64,000 bases of DNA from Polyangiaceae bacterium (GTDB lineage Bacteria > Myxococcota_A > Polyangia > Polyangiales > Polyangiaceae), in assembly GCA_947475525.1 (NCBI GenBank), contig CANJMI010000012.1, positions 62,001 through 126,000 of the forward strand, given 5' to 3'. A program made the translations under genes and the position numbers. Numbering within the stretch: position 1 is the first letter of the stretch; each line of letters opens with the position of its first letter. Shown here piece after piece: positions 42,794 to 51,241 of the stretch. The notes beneath the pieces were generated by a model that was not told the origin of the DNA, ran no database searches, and was given only the letters and a program-made list of their open reading frames with translations.

Positions 42794-43729
42794 GTGCTCA
42801 ACGCTGTGACACTTGGGCCTAAAAAACAGGGCCTACGGGCCCTCTCGTTCGCCGCCGTGCATGGGCTCCTCATCGTCGGAGCGCTCGCGGCAGGCGGTGA
42901 TGTGCCCCCGCGACAGGCCGATTCCCAGGCGACCATCGCGCGACTTCACGCTCCGACCGAGGGGGCCGTGCTGGTACGCGGAGGCCTCGTCCAGATAGGA
43001 AGCGATGTGCATGAGATCGCGCAGGCGCAGCGCATGTGCCGCGACGAGCTGCGGCGCGAGGCCTGCGCAACCACCCTGTTCGCCGATGAGATGCTCGTCC
43101 ACGACGTCGTCCTTTCGGACTATTGGCTCGACCGCACGGAAGTCACGAGCGAAGCCTACCGACGCTGCGTCGAGGTCGGAGCCTGCTCGTGGCCGAGCGA
43201 CCCCGGCACCCTTCGGTGGACCGCGAACCCAACGCATCCCGCCACGCTCGTGACGTGGTTCGACGCCGAGCGCTATTGCCGCTGGCGTGGTGCGCGACTC
43301 CCGACGGAGGCCGAATGGGAGCGGGCCGCGCGCGGCGTGCAGCGACGCACTTTCCCATGGGGACAGATCTACGGCCCCCTGCTCTCGAACCACGGACGCG
43401 CGGCCGCGAACGACCTCGATCGCCTCGACGACACCGATGGCTTCGGGGAGCTTGCTCCCGTCGCATCCTTCCCGGCGGCGCGAACCGTCGAAGGGATTGA
43501 CGACCTCGCCGGCAACGTCGAGGAATGGGTGGCCGATTGGTACGCCGAGGGCTACGCGGAGCCTGAGCTGCGGGATCCGAAGGGGCCTACGGCGGGCGAC
43601 TATCGCGTCCTTCGCGGTGGGAGCTTTCTCGACGGACGCGCGTGGCTAAGAGGTGCGCGCCGCCACAAAGATCTGCCTGGCCAATCTCACCCTTGGGTTG
43701 GGTTTCGCTGCGCGGCGACCGCGCGCTGA
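42794..43729 (+). CDS. SUMF1/FGE-fold protein, catalytic cysteines missing
   Basis: A 311-aa protein starting at GTG 42794, with an N-terminal hydrophobic stretch (ALSFAAVHGLLIVGALAAGG, anchor or signal). The domain has typical sulfatase-modifying-factor signatures: YWLDRTEVTSEAYRRCV, RYCRWRGARLPTEAEWERAA, RTFPWGQIYGPLLSN, DLAGNVEEWVADWYAEGY and VLRGGSF. The end is PWVGFRCAATAR. In true formylglycine-generating enzymes two cysteines follow the RGGS/KGGS motif; here the segment is RGGSFLDGRAWLRGARR, with none. It is therefore probably a non-FGE member, such as a surface-binding or regulatory protein. It follows pdhC by 2 bases but is likely unrelated in function. Confidence 0.85.
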   Translation: MLNAVTLGPKKQGLRALSFAAVHGLLIVGALAAGGDVPPRQADSQATIARLHAPTEGAVLVRGGLVQIGSDVHEIAQAQRMCRDELRREACATTLFADEMLVHDVVLSDYWLDRTEVTSEAYRRCVEVGACSWPSDPGTLRWTANPTHPATLVTWFDAERYCRWRGARLPTEAEWERAARGVQRRTFPWGQIYGPLLSNHGRAAANDLDRLDDTDGFGELAPVASFPAARTVEGIDDLAGNVEEWVADWYAEGYAEPELRDPKGPTAGDYRVLRGGSFLDGRAWLRGARRHKDLPGQSHPWVGFRCAATAR

Positions 43730-43798
43730 ACCACGCGAGAATGGGATCCCCCCCGGGGTCGTTGGCCGCACGCCACCCCGGTGCTAAAAGACGCTCAC

Positions 43799-44713
43799 GT
43801 GAAAATTGCGCACCTCTCCGACCTGCACGTGCTCGCGCTCGAAGACGCGACGCCGGCGCGCCTGATGAACAAGCGCCTCACCGGCTGGCTCAACCTGAAA
43901 TTCCGGCGAGCTCATGAGCATCAGGCGTACGCGCTGAACGCCGTCGCCCGTGCGATCCGCGAGCGAACGGACATCGACCATGTCGTGGTGACCGGCGATT
44001 TGACGAACCTCGCGCTCGAGAGCGAGTTCAACGCCGCCCACGCCTACCTTCGAGACGAGCTTGGCCTCGATCCGACGCGGGTCAGCGTCATTCCAGGAAA
44101 TCACGACGCCTACACGCGCGGCGCTTACGAGAGCCACCGCTTCGAGCGGACGTTTGCCGACTACATGTCGAGCGATTTACCGGGCGCCGCCGCGATGGCC
44201 GAAAACTCGGCGTTTCCCTACGTTCGGCTGCGCGGCCCTGTCGCCGTGATCGGCCTCACGACGGCGGTACCTCGTCCGCCTCTGGTAGCGTCGGGCGAAG
44301 TCGGCGCACTTCAACTCCTCGCCTTGCATGCCATTCTCGCACACGCCGAAGTGCGCTCGCGCTTCCCGGTGATCCTCCTGCATCACCCTTGGCACCCTCC
44401 TGCGAACCCGCTGAAAGCTCGACTGAACGGTCTCGACGACCGCGAGGCGCTTCGCTCTGTGCTTGATTCCGTGCCTCGCGGCCTCCTCTTGCACGGGCAC
44501 CTCCATCGACGCATGCGTCGCCAACTTGGCACGGCCGAAGGACACTTCGACGCGATCGGAGCGACGAGCGCATCGCTCATTCATGACGACCCCGATCGCA
44601 TGAGCGGATTCAACGTCTACGAGATCGACGAGACGGGGCTCGTGCACGCGGAAGCGTTTAGGCTCGACGAGCGCGGCTCACGCTTCGAGCCCGCCGCGAT
44701 TCCATCGGTGTGA
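43799..44713 (+). CDS. Calcineurin-like metallophosphoesterase
   Basis: A 304-aa protein with all motifs of the family: HLSDLHVLA (DXH), VVTGDLTNLA (GD), SVIPGNHDAYTRG (GNHD), VILLHHPWHPP and LLLHGHLHRRM (GHXH). The GTG at 43799 gives the usual MKIAHLSDLH-type start; GTG 43781 is also open. Two metal ions (Mn or Fe/Zn) are expected. The overall look is like cyclic-nucleotide or UDP-diacylglucosamine-type phosphoesterases, but the substrate is not determinable. Its stop is 125 bases before a small gene; the gap 44714-44838 has nothing else apparent. Confidence 0.9.
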   Translation: MKIAHLSDLHVLALEDATPARLMNKRLTGWLNLKFRRAHEHQAYALNAVARAIRERTDIDHVVVTGDLTNLALESEFNAAHAYLRDELGLDPTRVSVIPGNHDAYTRGAYESHRFERTFADYMSSDLPGAAAMAENSAFPYVRLRGPVAVIGLTTAVPRPPLVASGEVGALQLLALHAILAHAEVRSRFPVILLHHPWHPPANPLKARLNGLDDREALRSVLDSVPRGLLLHGHLHRRMRRQLGTAEGHFDAIGATSASLIHDDPDRMSGFNVYEIDETGLVHAEAFRLDERGSRFEPAAIPSV

Positions 44714-44838
44714 ACCGACGCGCAGTGCGCTGCGAACCGTGTGACCCAGCTCCGCGTACCAAGTTACGCGGTCGCGCCGGCAAGCTACTGAAATTGCGTT
44801 CATCAGAGCCGGCCCGAGACTTGCTGGAAGAGATCCCA

Positions 44839-45054
44839 ATGGCGACCGTCGAATCGACAACCGACACCCTCCACGAATCGGCACGCGGCATCTTCAGTGG
44901 CACGTCGACGGCCGCCGATCCGCGCGGCACGCGAATTCTCGCGCGCACGATCTACCGCGAACTGCGTGCGGCGGGCCTGACCGAGCGCGAAGTGTTGACC
45001 GTCGCGACGGAGCTCCTTTCCCAGACCGCAAGCGACCTGAAGAGCGGCCGCTAA
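44839..45054 (+). CDS. Small protein, unknown
   Basis: A 71-aa protein from ATG 44839, with a GGAAGAG ribosome-binding site a few bases upstream. The frame opens at 44710, but that upstream part overlaps the previous stop and has a different, Cys/Arg-rich composition. Helical C-terminal half (TRILARTIYRELRAAGLTER, then VLTVATELLSQTASDLKSG). No signal peptide. Function not recognised; it precedes the FHA-CpaF-like gene by 90 bases. Confidence 0.6.
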   Translation: MATVESTTDTLHESARGIFSGTSTAADPRGTRILARTIYRELRAAGLTEREVLTVATELLSQTASDLKSGR

Positions 45055-45144
45055 CCGCTCCGGGAACATCTCGGCTACGTTGCACGACATTGTGGTCGCC
45101 GAGGCGGGCTTCTGGTATCCCGCTTCGAGGTTGTTCGAAGAGCG

Positions 45145-47103
45145 ATGATCGCGATCGTCATCAGCGAAAAAGGCGGCGCCGAGCGGCGTGATGTCTTCGA
45201 TCACGATGAGATCACGGTCGGGCGCGTCAAGGGCAATGACGTGCTCTTGCCGAAAGGCAACGTGTCGAAGCAGCACGCCCGCGTGATCGTGCGCGACGGC
45301 CGCTACATCGTGAGCGACCTGAAGAGCACGAACGGAACCTACGTCAATCATCGCCGCATCACGCACGCGACCTTGGTCCGCGAAGGCGACCGGATTTACA
45401 TCGGAGACTTCATTCTCCGAATCGACAACAGCGTCACTGGCGAAACGACGCCCGAGGAGTCACCGACCTCGAGCCGCGCCGATCGGGTCGCCAAAGAGCC
45501 GACCACGGCAGACCTCGGCGCGTCGCTGCTGGACCCCGCAACGATGTCGACGTCGCCCTCGCGCTCATCGGCAATCTCCGCGACTCCCGGCGCCAGCGAG
45601 CCGAATGCCCTCCCCGGAATCGCGCAACCCTTCGACGGAGACGTCAGTCATTTCCCTCTTGAAAACGATCCCGATGGGGATGACCCTTCGACGCCATTCG
45701 CGGTGCCCGAACCGGCCCGCCTTAGGCGCGACGCCGTAGCCACCCCACGCGCACCGAGCGCACCAAGCATACCGTCGTCGAGTACGACAGGCTCCTTTGC
45801 CGCCCTCTCGCATCCCGTCTCGTCCGATCCCACCCCCTCGGCACGCACAAGCCAACTCGCCATCGACGAGGCGACCCGTTTGGCAAACCGCGACGTCGTG
45901 GCGGGGCTCGTCAAACACGTCGAAGACGCGCTCGGAACGGAAGACCTCGATCGACTCCCTCGCCCGACCGACGAGGCTGTCGAGCGCGCCTTGGCGGAGC
46001 TTGCCGGTGCCGCCAAGCTCCTCTCAATTGGGGACGGTGCTGGCCTGGCAGCGCTGACGGAAGCCGCGCGACGCGAGCTCCTTGGCCTTGGCCCCCTCGA
46101 CGCGCTCGTGGACGACGAAAACATCAGCCGAATTCGCGTGGCGCAGCGCGGCGTCAACGTCCAGCGCCGTGGGCAGCCCAGCCCACACGAGGGCTTCGAC
46201 TACGGCAGCGAGCGCAGCGTCGTGCGTACGATTCGGCGGCTCTGCGCGGACGCCGGAAAGCCCATTGCCGACGGCGAGTCGGTGGTCGAGCGCGACCTCT
46301 CCGGTGGGCGGAAGCTCTCGGCGCTCCTGGCCCCGGCGGCGCTCGATGGAGCCGTACTTCAAATCCGGCGCACGCGAAGCGAACCCGTCACTCTCAACGC
46401 GCTCGTCCGGGGTGGAGCCGTGTCCCGCGGGATGGCGATGCTGCTCTCGCAGAGCATGGCCGTTCGTGCAAATATGCTGGTTGTGGGCCCGCCGGACCAC
46501 GGCGTCGACGAAGTCCTGAGCGCACTTTGTTCGTGCACGTCGCGCAGCCAGAACGTGCTTGCGATTGGCGAAGACGATTTCGGTGGGCGTGCGGTGCGAC
46601 TCGGTTCGCGCGTCGATGACGGCAAATTGACGGAGCTTGTGCGGGCGGCAGCGCGCATGGCGCCCGACTACCTGATGAGCCGTCCGCTCGTCGGTGAGCC
46701 GCTCGCGGCCCTGTTCGACACGATCTCGGAGGGACAGGCGGGGGTGGTTCTCGCGAACCCGGCGGCGACGTTGCGCCAGGCAATCGAGCGACTCGCGGCG
46801 GAGGTGGCCGGGGCGCGAGCGATCGGCGTTGCAACGGCGCGCGACTCGATCTGCAACGCGTTCGACCTCGCCATCGAAGTCAGCCGGCTCAAGGACGGAC
46901 GGCTGCGCGTCATCCGTATCGCCGAGCTCAAAGGGGCCGCCCCCCGCGATGTTTTTGCGTTCACCTACCACCGCACTGCAGCCGGCGGCTCGATCGAGGG
47001 CAGCTTCGCCGCGTCGGGGGTCATTCCCCGCATCGTCGAAGATCTGGCCGCCCGCGGCGTGCCCCTCGACACCGCCATTTTCCGACGCCACCCTAGTGGC
47101 TGA
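45145..47103 (+). CDS. FHA domain fused to a CpaF-like pseudo-ATPase
   Basis: A 652-aa soluble protein. An FHA domain occupies residues about 20-95 (ITVGRVKGNDVLLPKGNVSK, LKSTNGTYVNHRR). A Ser/Pro/Thr-rich linker follows to about 240. Residues about 245-652 follow the CpaF/VirB11 secretion-ATPase layout: LGPLDALVDDENISRIRV, then RLCADAGKPIADGESVVERD and LSGGRKLSALLAPAALDG, ending VIRIAELKG. The P-loop is destroyed: where CpaF has GXXGXGKT, here it is GPPDHGVDEV (about 448-457), with no Lys/Thr. The later EVRG motif region reads LMSRPLVGEPLAALFDTISE. A working ATPase is thus unlikely; it may be a phospho-dependent regulator or scaffold. The partner is unknown; no pilus or secretion genes are near. 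Confidence 0.85.
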   Translation: MIAIVISEKGGAERRDVFDHDEITVGRVKGNDVLLPKGNVSKQHARVIVRDGRYIVSDLKSTNGTYVNHRRITHATLVREGDRIYIGDFILRIDNSVTGETTPEESPTSSRADRVAKEPTTADLGASLLDPATMSTSPSRSSAISATPGASEPNALPGIAQPFDGDVSHFPLENDPDGDDPSTPFAVPEPARLRRDAVATPRAPSAPSIPSSSTTGSFAALSHPVSSDPTPSARTSQLAIDEATRLANRDVVAGLVKHVEDALGTEDLDRLPRPTDEAVERALAELAGAAKLLSIGDGAGLAALTEAARRELLGLGPLDALVDDENISRIRVAQRGVNVQRRGQPSPHEGFDYGSERSVVRTIRRLCADAGKPIADGESVVERDLSGGRKLSALLAPAALDGAVLQIRRTRSEPVTLNALVRGGAVSRGMAMLLSQSMAVRANMLVVGPPDHGVDEVLSALCSCTSRSQNVLAIGEDDFGGRAVRLGSRVDDGKLTELVRAAARMAPDYLMSRPLVGEPLAALFDTISEGQAGVVLANPAATLRQAIERLAAEVAGARAIGVATARDSICNAFDLAIEVSRLKDGRLRVIRIAELKGAAPRDVFAFTYHRTAAGGSIEGSFAASGVIPRIVEDLAARGVPLDTAIFRRHPSG

Positions 47104-47174
47104 CCGAACCCCTCTAACTGAACCCCCGCGCGCTTGATTGATTGGCGACAGGGGCCCCACCACCACGCAACGTC

Positions 47175-47678
47175 ATGGCCATCCGCACCATCCTCCATTA
47201 CCCGGACCCGCGTCTTCGCGAAAAGGCACTCCCCGTCGAAGCCGTCGACGCCCGGATCCTCTCACTTATCAACGATATGGCGGAGACGATGTACGCGGCT
47301 CCCGGCGTCGGCCTCGCGGCGACTCAAATCGGCGAGACTGTGGCGTTGTTCATCATCGATATCGCCGACGATGACGAGCCGAGCGACCTGCGCGTGTTCA
47401 TCAACCCCGACATCGTGTCGAAGACAGGCAAGCTGTGCTTCCGCGAAGGGTGCCTCTCGTTCCCAGGTATCACCGAGGACGTTGAGCGCGCGGCGCAGGT
47501 CACCGTGCGTGCGCTCGATCGAGACGGCAACCCGTTCGAGCTTACCGCCGACGGCCTGCTCGCTGTCGCGATTCAACACGAGAACGACCACCTCTTGGGC
47601 AAGCTGATGATCGACCATTTGGGGCTTATCAAGCGCCGCATCGTCCATCGCCAAATGAGCAAGCGCGACGCCGACTAG
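47175..47678 (+). CDS. def: Peptide deformylase
   Basis: A 167-aa metalloenzyme removing the formyl group from new N-termini. All three motifs are present: GVGLAATQIG, EGCLSFPG (metal-ligand Cys) and QHENDHLLG (HEXXH-type with two His ligands). The ATG at 47175 gives the usual MAIRTILHYPDPRLRE start; earlier in-frame ATG/alternative starts from 47142 would add 11 residues. It converges on ribD with a 33-base gap (47679-47711) that has nothing distinct. Confidence 0.97.
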   Translation: MAIRTILHYPDPRLREKALPVEAVDARILSLINDMAETMYAAPGVGLAATQIGETVALFIIDIADDDEPSDLRVFINPDIVSKTGKLCFREGCLSFPGITEDVERAAQVTVRALDRDGNPFELTADGLLAVAIQHENDHLLGKLMIDHLGLIKRRIVHRQMSKRDAD

Positions 47679-47711
47679 CGCGCCCACACGGATCCCCGGG
47701 CCGCGGTGCCG

Positions 47712-48845
47712 TCAGTCGTCTTTTTCGGGGAAGCGGATACGTCCGTGGACGTAAGCGTCTTGCCCGCAGACTTCCCAGCGAGGTTGGACGATCGACGGCG
47801 CCTCGCCCGGTGTGTCCGGACCTGCCCAATCGACGGCCCCCGGGCGGCCGCGCGGACCGAGAAGTTTCGGTGCGACGAACGCGTGAAGCTCATCGGCTAG
47901 TCGCGCGGCGAGCAAGCTACCCGCAAGCTCCGCGCCTCCTTCGAACAAGACCGAAACGACACCCATCGAGCCCAGTTCGAGCAATGCCGCTCCCACATCG
48001 ACGCGACCCTCGGCCGTCATCGGCAGACGCAAGACTTCGCAGCCCGCCGCCCTCAACGCACGCTCTTCTTCCTCGGGCGCGAGCGTGCCGCAACAAACCC
48101 ACGTCGGGACGGACCGCGCGGTCTCAACGACACGAGCGGTAAGAGGCAACCGTAAGCGGGTATCAAAGACGATTCGCGCCGGAGGCTTCGCCGAACCGAG
48201 CAACGCGGCGTCGCGCACGGTGAGACGCGGATCATCGGCCAGCGCCGTCCCGATACCGACCGCCACCGCGTCGTGTTGTGCCCGAAGTTGCTGCACCTTG
48301 GCGCGCGCTTCGGGGCCGGTGACCCACTTGCTGAGCCCCGTACGCGTCGCGATTCGCCCGTCGAGTGAGAGGGCGAGCTTCAACGAAACGTGCGGAACAT
48401 TGCTCGTGATGTACTTACTCCAGGGAGTCACGACCGAGCGCGCCTCCACCCCGAGGACCCCGACTTCGACCTCGATCCCGGCGTCTTGAAGCCGCTTCGC
48501 GCCACCGCCCGTCACATGCGGATTGGGATCGATGCACCCGATCACCACGCGCTTCACGCCGGATTTGAGGACCGCATCAACGCACGGCGGCGTCTTGCCG
48601 TCGTGGTTGCACGGCTCCAATGTCACGTAGAGCGTACCACCACGAGCGAGCACGCCCGCCTGCGCGAGGGCCGCGACTTCGGCGTGCTCCGAACCCGCTT
48701 GCACATGCAGCGCCTCGGAGACAACGACCCCATCGTGATCGAGGACCACAGCGCCGACGGGCGGATTCGGCGAAGGACGGGCACTGCGCGCAAGCTCGAT
48801 GGCTCGACGCATGCGTTTGATATCGACGTCTTTGTCAGCGGCCAT
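47712..48845 (-). CDS. ribD: Bifunctional riboflavin biosynthesis deaminase/reductase
   Basis: A 377-aa enzyme. The N-terminal deaminase (to about 145) has zinc-site motifs SEHAEVAAL and LEPCNHDGKTPPC. The C-terminal reductase (about 150-370) has LALSLDGRIATRTGLSKWVTG (split here after DGRI) and VLFEGGAELAGSLL. It carries out the deamination and sugar reduction steps that follow GTP cyclohydrolase II. It follows fabF by 23 bases on the same strand, so it may be transcribed from the fatty-acid operon; no other rib gene is in the window. Confidence 0.96.
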   Translation of the reverse strand: MAADKDVDIKRMRRAIELARSARPSPNPPVGAVVLDHDGVVVSEALHVQAGSEHAEVAALAQAGVLARGGTLYVTLEPCNHDGKTPPCVDAVLKSGVKRVVIGCIDPNPHVTGGGAKRLQDAGIEVEVGVLGVEARSVVTPWSKYITSNVPHVSLKLALSLDGRIATRTGLSKWVTGPEARAKVQQLRAQHDAVAVGIGTALADDPRLTVRDAALLGSAKPPARIVFDTRLRLPLTARVVETARSVPTWVCCGTLAPEEEERALRAAGCEVLRLPMTAEGRVDVGAALLELGSMGVVSVLFEGGAELAGSLLAARLADELHAFVAPKLLGPRGRPGAVDWAGPDTPGEAPSIVQPRWEVCGQDAYVHGRIRFPEKDD

Positions 48846-48868
48846 ACAGAATGCCCTTCAAGAAAACG

Positions 48869-50134
48869 TCACAGTTCGACTCGTGAGAGGAGCAAGGAGG
48901 CGTTGGTACCGCCGAATCCGAACGAGTTCGACAGCGCGTGTCGGAGGTGGCGTTCGCGTGCCTCCTTCGGAACGAAGTCGAGCGGACACTCAGGGTCTTG
49001 GTCGTCGAGGTTGAGCGTCGGTGGGACCTGTCCACGGTGGAGAGCGAGCGCGGAAACAGCGGCTTCGACGGCCCCGGCTCCGCCAAGCAAGTGACCCATC
49101 GCGCTCTTTGTCGAGCTTACCCAGAGCTTGTCGGTGCTCGCAACACCACCCGGAGCGTGAGCGTGCTCCCCGAAGACCTGGAGGATGGCTCGCGCCTCTT
49201 GAACATCACCCTGGGGCGTCGATGTACCGTGGGCGTTGACGTAGTCTACGGAGCTTGGGGCAACCCCGGCCATCTCGAGCGCCTGGCGCATCGCGGAGAT
49301 TGCCCCGCGACCATCCGGCGCAGGCTGGGTGATGTGGTGGCCATCGCACGAGGCACCGTAACCCGTGATCTCGGCATAGATGCGTGCACCGCGAGCTTGC
49401 GCGTGCTCGAGGGATTCGAGGAGGAGCGTTGCGGCCCCCTCCGCGCAGACGAAACCGTCACGGCCGCGGTCCCAAGGACGGCTCGCCTGTTGCGGCGCGT
49501 CGTTGCGTTTGCTCAGCGCGAACATCGCGGCGAAGCCACCAATTCCGAGGCCGGAGATCGCAGCCTCCGCGCCGCCGGCGATCATGACGGGCGAGCGTCC
49601 GAGGCGAATCCAGTCGGCCGCGTCACCGATGGCGTGAGCGCTCGAGGCGCACGCGCTCGTGGTGCAGTAACTCGGCCCCCGGAATCCGTATTCGATCGCG
49701 ATCTGACCAGCCGCGAGGTTCGCGATGACCTGCGGGATGAAGTACGGGCTTATCTTCCCGGGACCGCGTTCGTGGAGGGTCACCGAGTATTGGTAGAGAT
49801 ACTCGAGGCCGCCCAGGCCAACCCCGAGGTACGTGCCGCACTTCTCTCGAACAGCGTCCGTCAACTCGAGCCCGGAGTCCGCAAGGCACTCCTTCGTTGC
49901 GACGAGCGACAGCTGCGAGAAGCGAGCGGTCTCCTTGATTTGCTTCTTCGTGAGGTGCGCCTTCGGGTCGAAGCCTCGGCACTCCCCGGCGATACGCACG
50001 GGGAAGGTGGCTGCATCGAACAGCGATATCGGCCCGACCGCGCTCTTGCCGGCAAGCAACGACGCAAAGGTCTCCTCGGCGGTGGGCCCGCTTGGAGTGA
50101 CCATCCCGATACCCGTGACGACGACGCGATGCAT
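48869..50134 (-). CDS. fabF: Beta-ketoacyl-ACP synthase II
   Basis: A 421-aa condensing enzyme. The catalytic triad is intact: Cys in TTSACASSAHAIGDA (near 165-179), His in VNAHGTSTPQGD (near 305) and the KS-motif His in SSTKSAMGHLLGGAGAVEA (near 340). It begins HRVVVTGIGMVTPSG, the standard N-terminus. It extends acyl chains with malonyl-ACP. It lies downstream of acpP with a 49-base gap that holds a hairpin. Confidence 0.97.
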   Translation of the reverse strand: MHRVVVTGIGMVTPSGPTAEETFASLLAGKSAVGPISLFDAATFPVRIAGECRGFDPKAHLTKKQIKETARFSQLSLVATKECLADSGLELTDAVREKCGTYLGVGLGGLEYLYQYSVTLHERGPGKISPYFIPQVIANLAAGQIAIEYGFRGPSYCTTSACASSAHAIGDAADWIRLGRSPVMIAGGAEAAISGLGIGGFAAMFALSKRNDAPQQASRPWDRGRDGFVCAEGAATLLLESLEHAQARGARIYAEITGYGASCDGHHITQPAPDGRGAISAMRQALEMAGVAPSSVDYVNAHGTSTPQGDVQEARAILQVFGEHAHAPGGVASTDKLWVSSTKSAMGHLLGGAGAVEAAVSALALHRGQVPPTLNLDDQDPECPLDFVPKEARERHLRHALSNSFGFGGTNASLLLSRVEL

Positions 50135-50155
50135 CCGCCTCAGTATTCCACCTCA

Positions 50156-50178
50156 AGCGCCAGATTGAACCTGGCGCT
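50156..50178 (-). other. Intercistronic hairpin between acpP and fabF
   Basis: agcgccag (50156-50163) and ctggcgct (50171-50178) form a perfect 8-bp stem with a 7-base loop, in the 49-base gap between the acpP stop and the fabF start. No T-tract follows on the minus strand (TTGAGG instead). It could limit read-through or stabilise the abundant acpP message. Confidence 0.5.
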
Positions 50179-50183
50179 CAAGA

Positions 50184-50426
50184 TCATTTCTTGTGAGCCG
50201 TGATGTAGTCGACCGCGTCCTGCACGGTGCGAATTTTCTCGGTATCTTCGTCGGGGATCTCGATCTCGAAGGCGTCTTCGAAAGCGAGAACCAATTCGAC
50301 AAGTCCGAGCGAGTCCGCTCCGAGATCGTCGATGAATGCCGACTCCGACTTGATGTCAGCCTCGTCAACGTCGAGTTGCTCGGTGATGATGCGCTTGACC
50401 TCGGCTGCGATGTCTTTTTCCACCAT
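50184..50426 (-). CDS. acpP: Acyl carrier protein
   Basis: An 80-aa acidic ACP with the phosphopantetheine-attachment serine in [19 protein letters not shown] (Ser near 38). An ideal GGGAGGA site lies just ahead of the ATG at 50426; the longer open frame to 50486 lacks support. It carries growing acyl chains for fabD, fabG and fabF around it. It follows fabG by 68 bases. Confidence 0.97.
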   Translation of the reverse strand: MVEKDIAAEVKRIITEQLDVDEADIKSESAFIDDLGADSLGLVELVLAFEDAFEIEIPDEDTEKIRTVQDAVDYITAHKK

Positions 50427-50494
50427 GTCGTTCCTCCCTAAAGGCGTCGCGACAGATACCCGATCGCCGTCGCCGCTGCACCCCAAATGCGGGG

Positions 50495-51241
50495 TCAGAC
50501 GTACATGCCTCCGTTGACGCGCAAGGTCTGGCCCGTCACGTACGCGGCCTCCTCCGACGCGAGGTAGACGGCAGCCGCCGCGATCTCCGCGGCAGCGCCG
50601 ATACGCCCGAGCGGAATCGCACGGCAGAGTTCGGTGCGCGCGGCTTCCGGCAGCGCGTTCGTCATGTCGGTCTCGATGAAGCCGGGCGCGATGGCGTTCA
50701 CCGTGATGCTGCGGCTCGCGTACTCCCGCGCGAGAGATTTGGTGATGCCGAGAAGCGCCGCTTTGGAGGCCGCGTAAACGGTTTGGCCCGCATTCCCCAT
50801 TTCGGCGACGACACTCGATACGAAAATGATCCGGCCGCCTTTGCTGCGCATCATCGATTTCACGGCCGCTTTGGCGCAGCCGAGCGCACCCTTCACGTTG
50901 ACCGCGAGGGTCTGGTCGATGTCGGCCTCTTTCAAACGGAGGAGCAACCCGTCCTGGGCGATGCCCGCATTGGCGACCAAGATATCGAGCTTGCCGAGGC
51001 GTTTCGCTACCGCGGACACGTGCTCTTCGGCTACGCCCATGTTGCTGACGTCGAACCCAGCGATTTCCGCAGTTCCACCCGCCGCCTCAATCGCCGAGAC
51101 CACGGCTCGTGCGTTGTCCTCGCCGCGGACGTAGTTCACGACGACGTGAGCCCCTTGCGCCGCGAGCGCCTCGCAAATCGCACGGCCGATCCCCCGAGAG
51201 CCGCCCGTCACGAGCGCCGTTTTTCCTTTCAAGTCGAACAT
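50495..51241 (-). CDS. fabG: 3-oxoacyl-ACP reductase
   Basis: A 248-aa short-chain dehydrogenase. NADPH site [19 protein letters not shown], catalytic Ser/Tyr/Lys in [13 protein letters not shown] and [10 protein letters not shown], and the FabG C-terminus [14 protein letters not shown]. The start ATG 51241 overlaps the fabD stop by one base (TGATG), showing coupling. It reduces beta-ketoacyl-ACP. Confidence 0.96.
   Translation of the reverse strand: MFDLKGKTALVTGGSRGIGRAICEALAAQGAHVVVNYVRGEDNARAVVSAIEAAGGTAEIAGFDVSNMGVAEEHVSAVAKRLGKLDILVANAGIAQDGLLLRLKEADIDQTLAVNVKGALGCAKAAVKSMMRSKGGRIIFVSSVVAEMGNAGQTVYAASKAALLGITKSLAREYASRSITVNAIAPGFIETDMTNALPEAARTELCRAIPLGRIGAAAEIAAAAVYLASEEAAYVTGQTLRVNGGMYV

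Noticed and set aside
42794-43729. True formylglycine-generating enzyme
   Set aside because: Both catalytic cysteines are absent after the RGGS motif and no sulfatase gene is in the window.
48938-50203. 421-aa plus-strand frame opposite fabF
   Set aside because: Complement of the intact fabF active-site motifs; no features of its own.
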